From an uncultured Clostridia bacterium (GTDB lineage Bacteria; Bacillota_A; Clostridia; Oscillospirales; Oscillospiraceae), in contig CAMVIC010000023.1 of NCBI GenBank assembly GCA_947167435.1, forward strand, positions 1 to 12,377: 12,377 bases of DNA. The letters are read 5' to 3'. Made by a program: the position numbers and the translations under genes. Positions within the stretch are counted from its first letter, which is position 1, and every line of letters begins with the position of its first letter. Below, piece by piece: positions 1-6,232 of this stretch. The notes beneath the pieces are model-generated. The model had not been told where the DNA came from, did not search any database, and saw only the letters and a list, made by a program, of their open reading frames with translations.

Positions 1-884
1 GTCAGGTCATGCTGTCCCTGGCAGCCGAGGCGGGAATACGCGCAGGCAGTCCAGACCTTGTGCAGCAGGTGGCAGATTATGTGCAGGCCGCCGGCGAATA
101 CGACCTCTATACTGCAGCTTATCCCAGCGACGACTATGCCGTCTACTTCCTGACCCAGGCGCATCGCGGCTATTGCGTACACTTTGCCACCGCCGCCGCC
201 GCCATGTATCGGGCGCTCGGCGTTCCTGCACGCGTAACAGACGGATATCTGCTTCTGGCAAAAGCCGGGGAGTTTATTCCGGTAACCGGCGCCAATGCCC
301 ATGCGTGGGTGGAGGTTTACCGGGACGGCTTCGGCTGGCTGCCGATTGAGGTCACCGGGCAGAACAGTGCCGACGCCTTTGCCGAATTGGATCCGGAGAG
401 TCTTAACGAGGATGGCTCCGGTGATGAGGCTGCAGATACAGGCACAACAGGCAGCGAAACGGAAGCGCCGTCTTCCCCGGATATGCCGGTCGGTATTCTG
501 CAGGGGCCGGACGAAAGCTCTGATTCTTCCGCGTTTTCCCGGGCAGCCGTGCTCCTCTGGGCTGTTCCCATTTCAATTCCTTTGCTTCTGCTTTTGTGGT
601 TTTATGCGAAAAAGCGGCATGTTCAACGCCGCATTTCACAGCCGGACCTGCAAAAAGCCGCCGTCTCTCTCTGGCGTTGCGCAAATCGCGTGGCAAAGTA
701 CGGGCCTTTGCTTCCCGACGCGGTAAATCGGTGCGCCGAAAAGGCGGTTTTCAGCCGCCACCCGGTGACAGAAGCAGAGTATGCCGAGGCGCGCGCTGCC
801 TATGAGGCCATGCTTCAGGAGGCCTGGGAAACCTGCTCGCTGCCCGCACGGCTTTATCTGAAATACTTCTGCGGTCTTCGATAA
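1..884 (+). CDS. Transglutaminase-like membrane protein, C-terminal part (5' truncated by window edge)
   Basis: The reading frame is open to the left edge, so the start lies outside the window; numbering here begins at the first in-frame Met (position 9). Residues about 45-117 look like a transglutaminase core: Cys56 in a GYCVHFA context, His98 in HAWVEVY, and a GWLPIEVTG segment with Glu114 where the third triad residue, usually Asp, is expected. An acidic, Ser/Thr-rich linker (about 128-175) follows, then one hydrophobic membrane segment (about 179-199) ending in a KKRH positive cluster, and a roughly 90-residue helical cytoplasmic tail. This resembles the end of TgpA-like proteins, which have several N-terminal membrane segments, an extracytoplasmic transglutaminase domain and a final membrane helix, and often follow MoxR ATPase and DUF58 genes. 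That upstream context cannot be seen here. The substrate is unknown; the enzyme could act as a protease or crosslinking enzyme at the cell surface. Confidence 0.85.
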   Translation, partial: QVMLSLAAEAGIRAGSPDLVQQVADYVQAAGEYDLYTAAYPSDDYAVYFLTQAHRGYCVHFATAAAAMYRALGVPARVTDGYLLLAKAGEFIPVTGANAHAWVEVYRDGFGWLPIEVTGQNSADAFAELDPESLNEDGSGDEAADTGTTGSETEAPSSPDMPVGILQGPDESSDSSAFSRAAVLLWAVPISIPLLLLLWFYAKKRHVQRRISQPDLQKAAVSLWRCANRVAKYGPLLPDAVNRCAEKAVFSRHPVTEAEYAEARAAYEAMLQEAWETCSLPARLYLKYFCGLR

Positions 885-955
885 ACCATGGGCGATCAGA
901 CGGTAAATACTGCCGTTTGCAGGAGACTGTCCCAATCCGCACCCATTATTTGTTA

Positions 956-985
956 TGGACTTCTCTCCCCCGTCTGTGGTAGAAT
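956..985 (+). promoter_or_regulatory. Putative sigma-A promoter with extended -10 for the PAP2 gene
   Basis: TAGAAT at 980-985 matches the -10 consensus at five of six positions and is preceded by the extended element TG-G at 977-979. A weak -35 candidate, TGGACT (956-961), sits 18 nt upstream. Transcription would start near 992, just before the ribosome binding site, giving a very short leader of about 20 nt. The rest of the 127-nt gap (885-1011) shows no other clear signal and no terminator for the upstream gene. Confidence 0.55.
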
Positions 986-995
986 ATGAAAAAAC

Positions 996-1003
996 AAAGG
1001 AGG
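996..1003 (+). promoter_or_regulatory. Ribosome binding site that decides the PAP2 start
   Basis: AAAGGAGG ends 8 nt before the ATG at 1012. It fixes the start there rather than at the in-frame ATG at 955, which lies upstream of the predicted promoter. Confidence 0.85.
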
Positions 1004-1011
1004 CTGAATCT

Positions 1012-1659
1012 ATGCAGCTGACTGCCGCTGCGCTGTGGCTTAACAGTGCATTTGCAGGCTTTGACAAGAGCATAACCCTCGCCGTACACAAGCTGTATGA
1101 GGCGACCAACGGCGCCATTTCTCCGGTTATGGAGTTCATTTCCCTTCTCGGCAAAGGCGGTATCTTTCTGATTCTTCTTTCGCTTTGCCTTATGATTATC
1201 AAGAGAACCAGGCGTTTCGGCACTGCGATGATCCTCGGGCTTGCCATAGGCGCCATTTTTGTGAACCTGTTTTTGAAGATTGTGATCGCGCGTCCCCGCC
1301 CCTATGCCGACGAAAGCAGTATTTACTATTCTCTCTGGATGCTCATGGGGCAGCATATAGAGAGCGACATGAGCTTCCCCTCCGGCCATACCAACGCCGC
1401 TTTTGCGGCCATGGTGCCGCTGTTTATTCTGGGCGATAAAAGAGTGAGCTGGCTGGCCCTGGTTTTCGGGCTCCTGATGGGGCTTTCCCGCGTTTATCTG
1501 GTCGTACACTTCCCAAGTGATGTTCTGGGTGGGCTCATCACAGGCACCATCGCCGGCATGCTGGGCACGCTGATTGCCATCAACCTCCCTCAGAAATGGT
1601 ACAGATGGCCCGTTGAAAAGAGAGGAATTCACGAGAAATGTTCGGATTCGGAAAGCTGA
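1012..1659 (+). CDS. PAP2-family (type 2 phosphatidic acid phosphatase) membrane phosphatase
   Basis: This 215-residue integral membrane protein carries the three PAP2 signature blocks: Lys89 to Arg96-Pro97 (KIVIARPRP), Pro123-Ser-Gly-His-Thr127, and Ser159-Arg160 to His166 and Asp170 (SRVYLVVHFPSD). His126 and His166 are the expected catalytic base and nucleophile residues in this family. Hydrophobic stretches near 50-63, 71-88, 129-141, 146-160 and 172-191 fit five or six membrane helices. Members dephosphorylate lipid phosphates such as undecaprenyl diphosphate (BcrC type), phosphatidylglycerol phosphate or phosphatidic acid; the sequence does not settle which. The start at 1012 is set by the strong ribosome binding site just upstream. 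The 3' end overlaps the next gene by 22 nt, so the two are probably co-translated and co-regulated. Confidence 0.93.
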   Translation: MQLTAAALWLNSAFAGFDKSITLAVHKLYEATNGAISPVMEFISLLGKGGIFLILLSLCLMIIKRTRRFGTAMILGLAIGAIFVNLFLKIVIARPRPYADESSIYYSLWMLMGQHIESDMSFPSGHTNAAFAAMVPLFILGDKRVSWLALVFGLLMGLSRVYLVVHFPSDVLGGLITGTIAGMLGTLIAINLPQKWYRWPVEKRGIHEKCSDSES

Positions 1660-2033
1660 GATTCAAGGGCGTCGATAAAAAGTATATCGACGACCAGGCG
1701 CATGTTGACGACTACAACAGCGCTGAAAACATCGGCCGGGTGAGGCTTGGCCAGCTCTGTCTCTACTATCGGGATCTTGGGAAAAAGTACTATGTCCCCT
1801 ATGAGTATATTGATCGGCGCTTTACCCGCGTCAGCGTTGTAGAACCGGACGACAGCCCCGCCTATTTCTACTATCGTCTGATTCTGGTCCATGGGGAGAA
1901 GGAATTTGCAAACCTGATCTTCGAAAAAGAAGAGGACGTGGATAAAATCCACGCCCGCCTTGCGGAGATCCGCCCGGAGATTCAGTTCGGCTATATTCCG
2001 CCTGCTGACGGAAAACGCCGCTATTTTGCCTGA
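1638..2033 (+). CDS. Small conserved-looking protein of unknown function
   Basis: I do not recognise this 131-residue protein. It is soluble, has no signal peptide or membrane segment, and is rich in Tyr and charged residues. The middle (about 35-95) alternates like a series of beta strands (LCLYYRDLG, KYYVPYEYIDRRFTRV, YFYYRLILVHG, FANLIF), and a charged helix (about 98-112) follows. That layout of strands with a C-terminal helix recalls pleckstrin-homology-like folds, but this is inference from shape only. Translation likely depends on the overlapping PAP2 gene: the start lies 22 nt inside it, and only a loosely placed GAGAGG (1620-1625, 12 nt from the ATG) serves as ribosome binding site. 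It is the last gene before a strong terminator. A link to membrane or cell-wall lipid metabolism is suggested only by its neighbour. Confidence 0.8.
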   Translation: MFGFGKLRFKGVDKKYIDDQAHVDDYNSAENIGRVRLGQLCLYYRDLGKKYYVPYEYIDRRFTRVSVVEPDDSPAYFYYRLILVHGEKEFANLIFEKEEDVDKIHARLAEIRPEIQFGYIPPADGKRRYFA

Positions 2034-2046
2034 ACAGGATAAGAAC

Positions 2047-2082
2047 ACACCCACCGCGCACAGCGGTGGGTGTACCTTTTTT
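2047..2082 (+). terminator. Intrinsic terminator of the PAP2 unit
   Basis: A perfect 11-bp inverted repeat (ACACCCACCGC at 2047-2057 and GCGGTGGGTGT at 2063-2073) with a 5-nt loop is followed, after ACC, by six T residues (2077-2082). It starts 13 nt after the stop of the unknown gene. The T-run overlaps the stop codon of the convergent tyrS gene. On the - strand the same hairpin is followed only by TTCTT, so it may work as a weaker terminator for tyrS. Confidence 0.93.
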
Positions 2083-3304
2083 ATTTCAGGATCACCTTGT
2101 TGAAGTTCTTTTTGCCGCGCCGGAGAATCACGCCGCCTTTCAGCTCATCTGCGCTGAAGGTCTTTGCGATATCAGTGATCTTCTCGTCGTTTGCCGTTAC
2201 ACCGCCCTGCTGTACGTTGCGCCGTGCCTCAGACTTGGAGGCGCAGAGGCCGGACTTCACCAGAAGGCTCAGGATATCGGCTGTACCGTCCGCCAGCTCT
2301 TCCCCGCTCAGTTCCGTACAGGGCATGTTCTCGTTGGCGCCGCTGCCGGCAAAGAGGGCTTTGGCAGAGGTCTCCGCTTTTTTGGCCTCCTCTTCCCCGT
2401 GGACCATGGCTGTCAGCTCATAGGCCAGGATCTCCTTCGCTCTGTTAAGCTGGCTGCCTTCCCATGTGGCCATCTCGTCGATCTGCTCCAGCGGCAGGAA
2501 GGTCAGCATACGGATACACTTGAGTACGTCGGCGTCATCCACATTGCGCCAGTACTGATAGAAGTCATAGGGACTTGTTTTGTTGGGGTCAAGCCACACG
2601 GCGTTGCCGGCGGTCTTGCCCATCTTCCGCCCCTGGGAGTCTGTCAGCAGGGTTATGGTCATGGCGTGGGCATCCTTGCCCAGCTTTTTGCGGATCAGCT
2701 CCGTGCCGCCCAGCATATTGCTCCACTGGTCGTCCCCGCCGAACTGCATATTGCAGTCGTAGTGCTGGAACAGATAGTAGAAATCGTAGCTCTGCATGAT
2801 CATGTAGTTGAATTCAAAAAAGCTGAGGCCCTTTTCCATGCGCTGCTTATAGCATTCGGCGCGCAGCATGTTGTTGACCGAGAAGCAGGCGCCCACTTCC
2901 CGCAGGAGATCCACATAGTTCAGATCCAGCAACCAATCGGCGTTGTTCACCATCTGGGCTTTGCCCTCGCCAAACTCAATGAAGCGCTCCATCTGACGCT
3001 TGAAGCATTCCGCGTTGTGGTCGATGTCAGCGCGGGTCAGCATTTTGCGCATGTCGGTACGTCCGGAAGGATCGCCGATCATGGTGGTACCGCCGCCGAT
3101 CAGGGCAATCGGCTTGTTGCCCGCCATCTGCAGACGCTTCATCAGCGTCAGCGCCATAAAGTGACCTGCGGTCAGGCTGTCTGCAGTGCAGTCAAAGCCG
3201 ATGTAAAACTTGGCCTTCCCGGCGTTTACCATCTCCCGGATTTCTTCTTCGTTCGTCACCTGGGCAATCAGGCCTCTGGCGACCAGTTCTTCGTAAATAC
3301 CCAT
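2081..3304 (-). CDS. tyrS: Tyrosyl-tRNA synthetase
   Basis: This 407-residue class I aminoacyl-tRNA synthetase charges tRNA-Tyr in the cytoplasm. The N-terminal Rossmann domain holds a HIGH-type site written as TAGH (45-48) in the context IGFDCTADSLTAGHF. Tyrosine-pocket features follow: QSYDFYYL (171-178) and GGDDQWSNM (189-197). The second ATP-binding motif is KMGKT (227-231), in place of KMSKS. The last 70 or so residues form an S4-like RNA-binding domain (SKSEARRNVQQGGVTAND). The length is normal for bacterial TyrRS. AAAGGAAG upstream of the ATG is the ribosome binding site. The gene lies 24 nt after the C_GCAxxG_C_C gene with no terminator between, so both should respond to the tyrosine T-box upstream. 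The HIGH and KMSKS variants leave the key second His and the Lys residues intact. Confidence 0.97.
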   Translation of the reverse strand: MGIYEELVARGLIAQVTNEEEIREMVNAGKAKFYIGFDCTADSLTAGHFMALTLMKRLQMAGNKPIALIGGGTTMIGDPSGRTDMRKMLTRADIDHNAECFKRQMERFIEFGEGKAQMVNNADWLLDLNYVDLLREVGACFSVNNMLRAECYKQRMEKGLSFFEFNYMIMQSYDFYYLFQHYDCNMQFGGDDQWSNMLGGTELIRKKLGKDAHAMTITLLTDSQGRKMGKTAGNAVWLDPNKTSPYDFYQYWRNVDDADVLKCIRMLTFLPLEQIDEMATWEGSQLNRAKEILAYELTAMVHGEEEAKKAETSAKALFAGSGANENMPCTELSGEELADGTADILSLLVKSGLCASKSEARRNVQQGGVTANDEKITDIAKTFSADELKGGVILRRGKKNFNKVILK

Positions 3305-3328
3305 TCTTTTCTTCCTTTTGTTGTTATT

Positions 3329-3715
3329 TTATTCGGCTTCCCGGTTTTTTTGAATATAGCTCTCCGCAAGCTCCGCCGCGTATTCGATCAGCTCCGCGCA
3401 GGGAATCCGGTTTTTCTTCAGATCCAGGCAGCGGATACAGCCGTATTTCTGCTGAAACTCCGCAGTATAGCTTCGCGCCAGGGCAGAAATCCTGTTTCCG
3501 TTCTTCTCCGGCGGAAACGCCAGCCCCAGGGCCATCACACCGCCGGAGACAGCGCCGCAGATTTCTCCGCAGCGGACACCGCCGCCGAAACCGCCGGAGA
3601 GCGCCATTGCGGTTTTTTCGTCCAGACCGGTATATTCGCCGAGAGCCCCCAGAACGCTCTGGGCACAGTTGAAGCCGCGCTCATGCAGCGCAGTTGCCTT
3701 CTCCTTTGCTCCCAT
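3329..3715 (-). CDS. C_GCAxxG_C_C family protein
   Basis: This 128-residue protein has the pattern of the C_GCAxxG_C_C family, whose biochemical role is not established. Visible landmarks are GFNCAQ (Cys17), the Gly-rich stretch SGGFGGGVRCGEICGAVSGG with Cys49 and Cys53, a Cys93-x2-Cys96 pair, and Cys106. Six cysteines in so small a cytoplasmic protein suggest metal, iron-sulfur or redox chemistry, which is inference. A hydrophobic helix-like stretch (about 52-67) is typical of the family and is not a clear membrane anchor. The ATG at 3715 is chosen because GGAGG (3723-3727) sits 7 nt upstream; the in-frame TTG at 3730 lies before that site and is unlikely. It is the first gene behind a tyrosine T-box leader and is co-transcribed with tyrS, so its expression should rise when tRNA-Tyr is uncharged. 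Confidence 0.88.
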   Translation of the reverse strand: MGAKEKATALHERGFNCAQSVLGALGEYTGLDEKTAMALSGGFGGGVRCGEICGAVSGGVMALGLAFPPEKNGNRISALARSYTAEFQQKYGCIRCLDLKKNRIPCAELIEYAAELAESYIQKNREAE

Positions 3716-3722
3716 CTCTTCA

Positions 3723-3727
3723 CCTCC
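3723..3727 (-). promoter_or_regulatory. Ribosome binding site that decides the C_GCAxxG_C_C start
   Basis: GGAGG on the - strand, 7 nt before the ATG at 3715, lies just past the T-run of the T-box terminator. It rules out the upstream TTG start at 3730. Confidence 0.85.
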
Positions 3728-3733
3728 CAAAAC

Positions 3734-3762
3734 AAAAACCCTCTGTCCGGACGGACAGAGGG
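3734..3762 (-). terminator. T-box-controlled intrinsic terminator
   Basis: On the - strand, a 10-bp perfect stem (CCCTCTGTCC and GGACAGAGGG) with a 4-nt loop is followed by TTTTT. The CCTCTG in the 5' arm (3756-3761) can instead pair with CAGAGG at 3779-3784, just upstream of the UGGU tRNA-binding bulge. This is the mutually exclusive antiterminator expected of a T-box. Confidence 0.93.
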
Positions 3763-3990
3763 CAAATTTGCGGTACCACCTCTGGTTCGCTCCCGCCTCA
3801 CGACGAGAACCTCAGCGAGTGCAGTGCACTCCCGCGCGATATCGGGCGCTCCCGTCATAGCCTACTTGAAACGTTCTTTCGGTATGCCGCTCCGAACGGT
3901 ACTTCACGCTGCTTCTCTCTCCTCCTCGCAGCAAACCGGAGGCTCTCTGTGCAGAAAAGGCAGGCTACTTCTGTTCTTCTCAGCGTTTTC
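3739..3990 (-). promoter_or_regulatory. Tyrosine-specific T-box riboswitch leader
   Basis: This leader of about 250 nt senses uncharged tRNA-Tyr and permits read-through when tyrosine is short. Elements on the - strand, 5' to 3': a GA-rich lower stem I (GCUGAGAAGAAC facing GUUCGGAGC, consistent with the stem I kink-turn); AGUAG (3969-3965), the 5' half of the loop-E motif; AGAGAG and an apical hairpin closed by CCUCC (3942-3938) and GGAGG (3925-3921); GAA-G-UAC, in which UAC (3901-3899) is the tyrosine specifier; a small hairpin around 3817-3831, possibly stem III; and the conserved AGAGGUGGUACCGC (3783-3770). Its UGGU bulge would pair with the ACCA end of tRNA-Tyr. The overlapping terminator completes the switch. 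The downstream gene pair includes tyrS, in agreement with the codon. Stems II and IIA/B were not resolved by eye. Confidence 0.95.
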
Positions 3991-3996
3991 GCGTGC

Positions 3997-4025
3997 ATTA
4001 TACTTGATAAAATGTCCCCTGTCAA
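3997..4025 (-). promoter_or_regulatory. Consensus sigma-A promoter for the T-box / tyrS operon
   Basis: TTGACA (4025-4020) and TATAAT (4002-3997) are both perfect consensus hexamers separated by exactly 17 nt. Transcription should begin near 3990, at the start of T-box stem I. The -35 box begins 17 nt after the recN stop codon. Confidence 0.93.
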
Positions 4026-4042
4026 GAGAAACGCACGCACTG

Positions 4043-5728
4043 TTATGATTTCCGTCCTTCCTTGAACACTTCGGCGGAGTCCAGCTGCTCTTCCGCGCTG
4101 GCAAGGGTTGTGGCCGTCACGTGATCCCCGCCGTGAAGACGCGCAAGCTCCCGCTTTCTCCCCTCCCTGTCAAGGGCTTTCACTTCTGTAAAGGTCCTGC
4201 CGTCCCGTTCCTGTTTTGAAATAACAAAATGCGCATCTGCCATAGCGGCAATCTGCGGCAGATGGGTTACGCACATGACCTGCTTCCCCAGGGAGACGGT
4301 ATAGAGCTTTTCCCCCACGCGCTGGGCGGCAATCCCTGACACGCCGGTGTCGATCTCATCAAAGATCATGGTACCCACCGGATCGTTTTCCGCAAATACG
4401 TTTTTCATTGCCAGCATAATCCGGCTCAGCTCACCGCCGGAGGCGATCCGGCTGATGCGCCCCAGCTCTTCGCCGGCATTGGCAGACATCAGAAAGCGAA
4501 TGGAATCCGCACCGTTTGCGTCAAACCCCTGTTCGTTTTCCAGCGGCGCGAAATCAACCGAAAAGCGAACAGAGGGCATATTCAGTTCCCGCAGTTCGTT
4601 TACAATTCGCTTTTCCAGCCGCTCCGCAGCAGCCCTGCGTGCTCCGCTCAGCTTCTCTGCCGCTGCCGCGCAGCTTTTTTTCTGGGCATCCAGGTCCCGT
4701 TCCAGTCTGGCAAGCCGCTCATCCGCATATTGGATGTTGTCCAGCTTTTCCCGGCATTCCTCAAGAAACGGAACCAGCTCTTCCACCGTGCGGTTATACT
4801 TTCTCTCCAGCTTGTTCAGCAGGGATATCCGATCCTCCAGGCTGTCATACTCCTCCGGAGAGAAGTCCAGACTGCTCTGGAAATCCCGCAGCGTCTCAGC
4901 AGCGTCTGACAGCGCAAAAGCGGCGTCGTTGACCGCGCTTGCCGCGGATTCCAGCTCCGGTGCAACCGCCGCAGCCCTCCCGATATAATACCCGGCATTC
5001 TGAGCGAATGAGACTGCGTTGTCATCCCCGCCGTACAGCGCTTCCAGCGCTGCATCCAGCGCTTCGGTCAGCTTCTCGGAATTTCTGAGCAGGTCTCTGC
5101 GTGCGGTAAGGCTGTCTTTTTCTCCGGCCTTCAATTCGGCCCGTTCCAGCTCTGCTATCTGGTATTGTAGGCTTTCACTCAGCCGCTCCTTCTCCACTTC
5201 ATCCATGGAGAGTTTGCTCATCTCTTTGCGGATCTCCTGAAAGCGCCGGAACTGGGACGTAAATGCCTCTTTTTCCGATTCCAGATGGCCGAAGCGATCC
5301 AGATACTCCCGGTGAAGACGTTCATCCATAAGCTGGCGGCCGTCGTTCTGGCCGTGAATGTCTACCAGAAGCGATGCCAGCGCCTTCATCTGCGCGGCAG
5401 AAACCGGGCAGCCGCATACGCGGCAGCTGCTCTTTCCGTCCGCATTGATGCGCCGCTGCAAAATCAGCTCATCGTCTACTTCGATATCGTTCTCCGCAAG
5501 CCACTCTTCCGCGCCTTTTCTGTCGAAAACTGCCGTCACCAGGCCCTTTTCCGCCCCGTGCCGCACCAGTTCGCGATTGACTCTCTCTCCGAGCACGGCG
5601 CCGATGGAGTCAATCACAATGGATTTGCCCGCGCCGGTCTCGCCGGTCAGCACGTTCAGCCCCGGCTGGAACTGGATGTCCGCCCGTTCGATTACCGCAA
5701 TATTCTCAATATGCAGCTCATTCAGCAT
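4043..5728 (-). CDS. recN: DNA repair protein RecN (SMC-like ATPase)
   Basis: This 561-residue protein is of usual RecN length. RecN acts early in recombinational repair of double-strand breaks. The head has a Walker A motif GETGAGKS (29-36), the ABC signature SGGEL (430-434), and Walker B hydrophobics ending in DE (457-458) before IDTGVSG; TH(LPQ) near 488-492 is the switch histidine region. Residues about 150-400 are charged and heptad-like, fitting the coiled-coil arms. The start ATG is preceded by GGGAG with a 7-nt gap. It is the last gene of the long operon, 26 nt after argR, a very common neighbour order in Firmicutes. An oddity is a Cys102-x2-Cys105-x-Cys107 cluster in the N-terminal head. 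Confidence 0.97.
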   Translation of the reverse strand: MLNELHIENIAVIERADIQFQPGLNVLTGETGAGKSIVIDSIGAVLGERVNRELVRHGAEKGLVTAVFDRKGAEEWLAENDIEVDDELILQRRINADGKSSCRVCGCPVSAAQMKALASLLVDIHGQNDGRQLMDERLHREYLDRFGHLESEKEAFTSQFRRFQEIRKEMSKLSMDEVEKERLSESLQYQIAELERAELKAGEKDSLTARRDLLRNSEKLTEALDAALEALYGGDDNAVSFAQNAGYYIGRAAAVAPELESAASAVNDAAFALSDAAETLRDFQSSLDFSPEEYDSLEDRISLLNKLERKYNRTVEELVPFLEECREKLDNIQYADERLARLERDLDAQKKSCAAAAEKLSGARRAAAERLEKRIVNELRELNMPSVRFSVDFAPLENEQGFDANGADSIRFLMSANAGEELGRISRIASGGELSRIMLAMKNVFAENDPVGTMIFDEIDTGVSGIAAQRVGEKLYTVSLGKQVMCVTHLPQIAAMADAHFVISKQERDGRTFTEVKALDREGRKRELARLHGGDHVTATTLASAEEQLDSAEVFKEGRKS

Positions 5729-5754
5729 GCCAATGCTCCCAGCTCTGCTGCCTG

Positions 5755-6204
5755 TTAAAACAGCATTTCAATTTCGTGATACAGCTCCCGTGCAGCCTCG
5801 TCGTCCCGCATGGCCAAAAAAGCCGTATCGTCCCCCGCAAGGCTGCCGACAAGCCCGTGAATTTCCATGGCGTCAATGGCGGAGCAGGCGGCAGACGCAA
5901 GTCCTGGCAGCGTTTTGATAATAAAAAGATTCTGCGCCACGTCGTAAGAAATCACACTTTCCCGAAAGATCTTTTTCAAGCGCTGCTCAAAATCATCGGA
6001 TTCATTCTTTCCGGCCGGAACATAGCGATAATTCCCGTTCGGCCCCAGTTCTTTAACCAGCCGCATATCCCGGATATCTCTGGAAAGCGTCGCCTGCGTG
6101 CTTTTAATCCCCCGTTCCGCCAGAGCCGCCAGCAGTTGGTGCTGTGTTTCGATATCTTGCTGGGAGATGATCTCAAGGATGATATTCTGTCTTCCAGATT
6201 TCAT
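5755..6204 (-). CDS. argR: Arginine repressor ArgR
   Basis: This protein of about 149 residues is an arginine-sensing transcription regulator that binds ARG operators as a hexamer. The N-terminal winged helix includes the hallmark STQATLSRDIRDMRLVK. The C-terminal oligomerisation and arginine-binding domain includes GLVGSLAGDDTAFLAM, with the adjacent Asp pair that contacts arginine in the family. Two ATG codons stand in tandem (6207 and 6204). GGAGG (6212-6216) is 7 nt from the second and only 4 nt from the first, and homologues usually begin MKxxRQ, so 6204 is preferred. The gene sits between nadK and recN; no arginine biosynthesis genes are in the window. Confidence 0.96.
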   Translation of the reverse strand: MKSGRQNIILEIISQQDIETQHQLLAALAERGIKSTQATLSRDIRDMRLVKELGPNGNYRYVPAGKNESDDFEQRLKKIFRESVISYDVAQNLFIIKTLPGLASAACSAIDAMEIHGLVGSLAGDDTAFLAMRDDEAARELYHEIEMLF

Positions 6205-6232
6205 CATTGTTCCTCCATTGGGATAATCATTG

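Noticed and set aside
897..919. A possible hairpin (CAGACGG / CCGTTTG) after the transglutaminase gene
   Set aside because: The 7-bp stem includes a G-T pair, the loop is 9 nt, and no T-run follows, so it does not qualify as an intrinsic terminator.
946..1632. A 228-codon open frame on the - strand opposite the PAP2 gene
   Set aside because: The + strand frame has all three PAP2 motifs; the reverse frame is low in hydrophobic order and matches nothing.
3991..4038. A 6-bp inverted repeat (GCGTGC at 3991-3996, GCACGC at 4033-4038) flanking the tyrS promoter
   Set aside because: It is too short and too widely spaced (36 nt) to claim an operator, and chance occurrence is likely.
2066..4048. A 660-codon open frame on the + strand across tyrS, the C_GCAxxG_C_C gene and the T-box leader
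   Set aside because: It is antisense to two clear genes and a riboswitch, has no ribosome binding site or recognisable domain, and is Cys/His/Gln-rich as expected of a reverse-frame shadow in GC-rich coding DNA.
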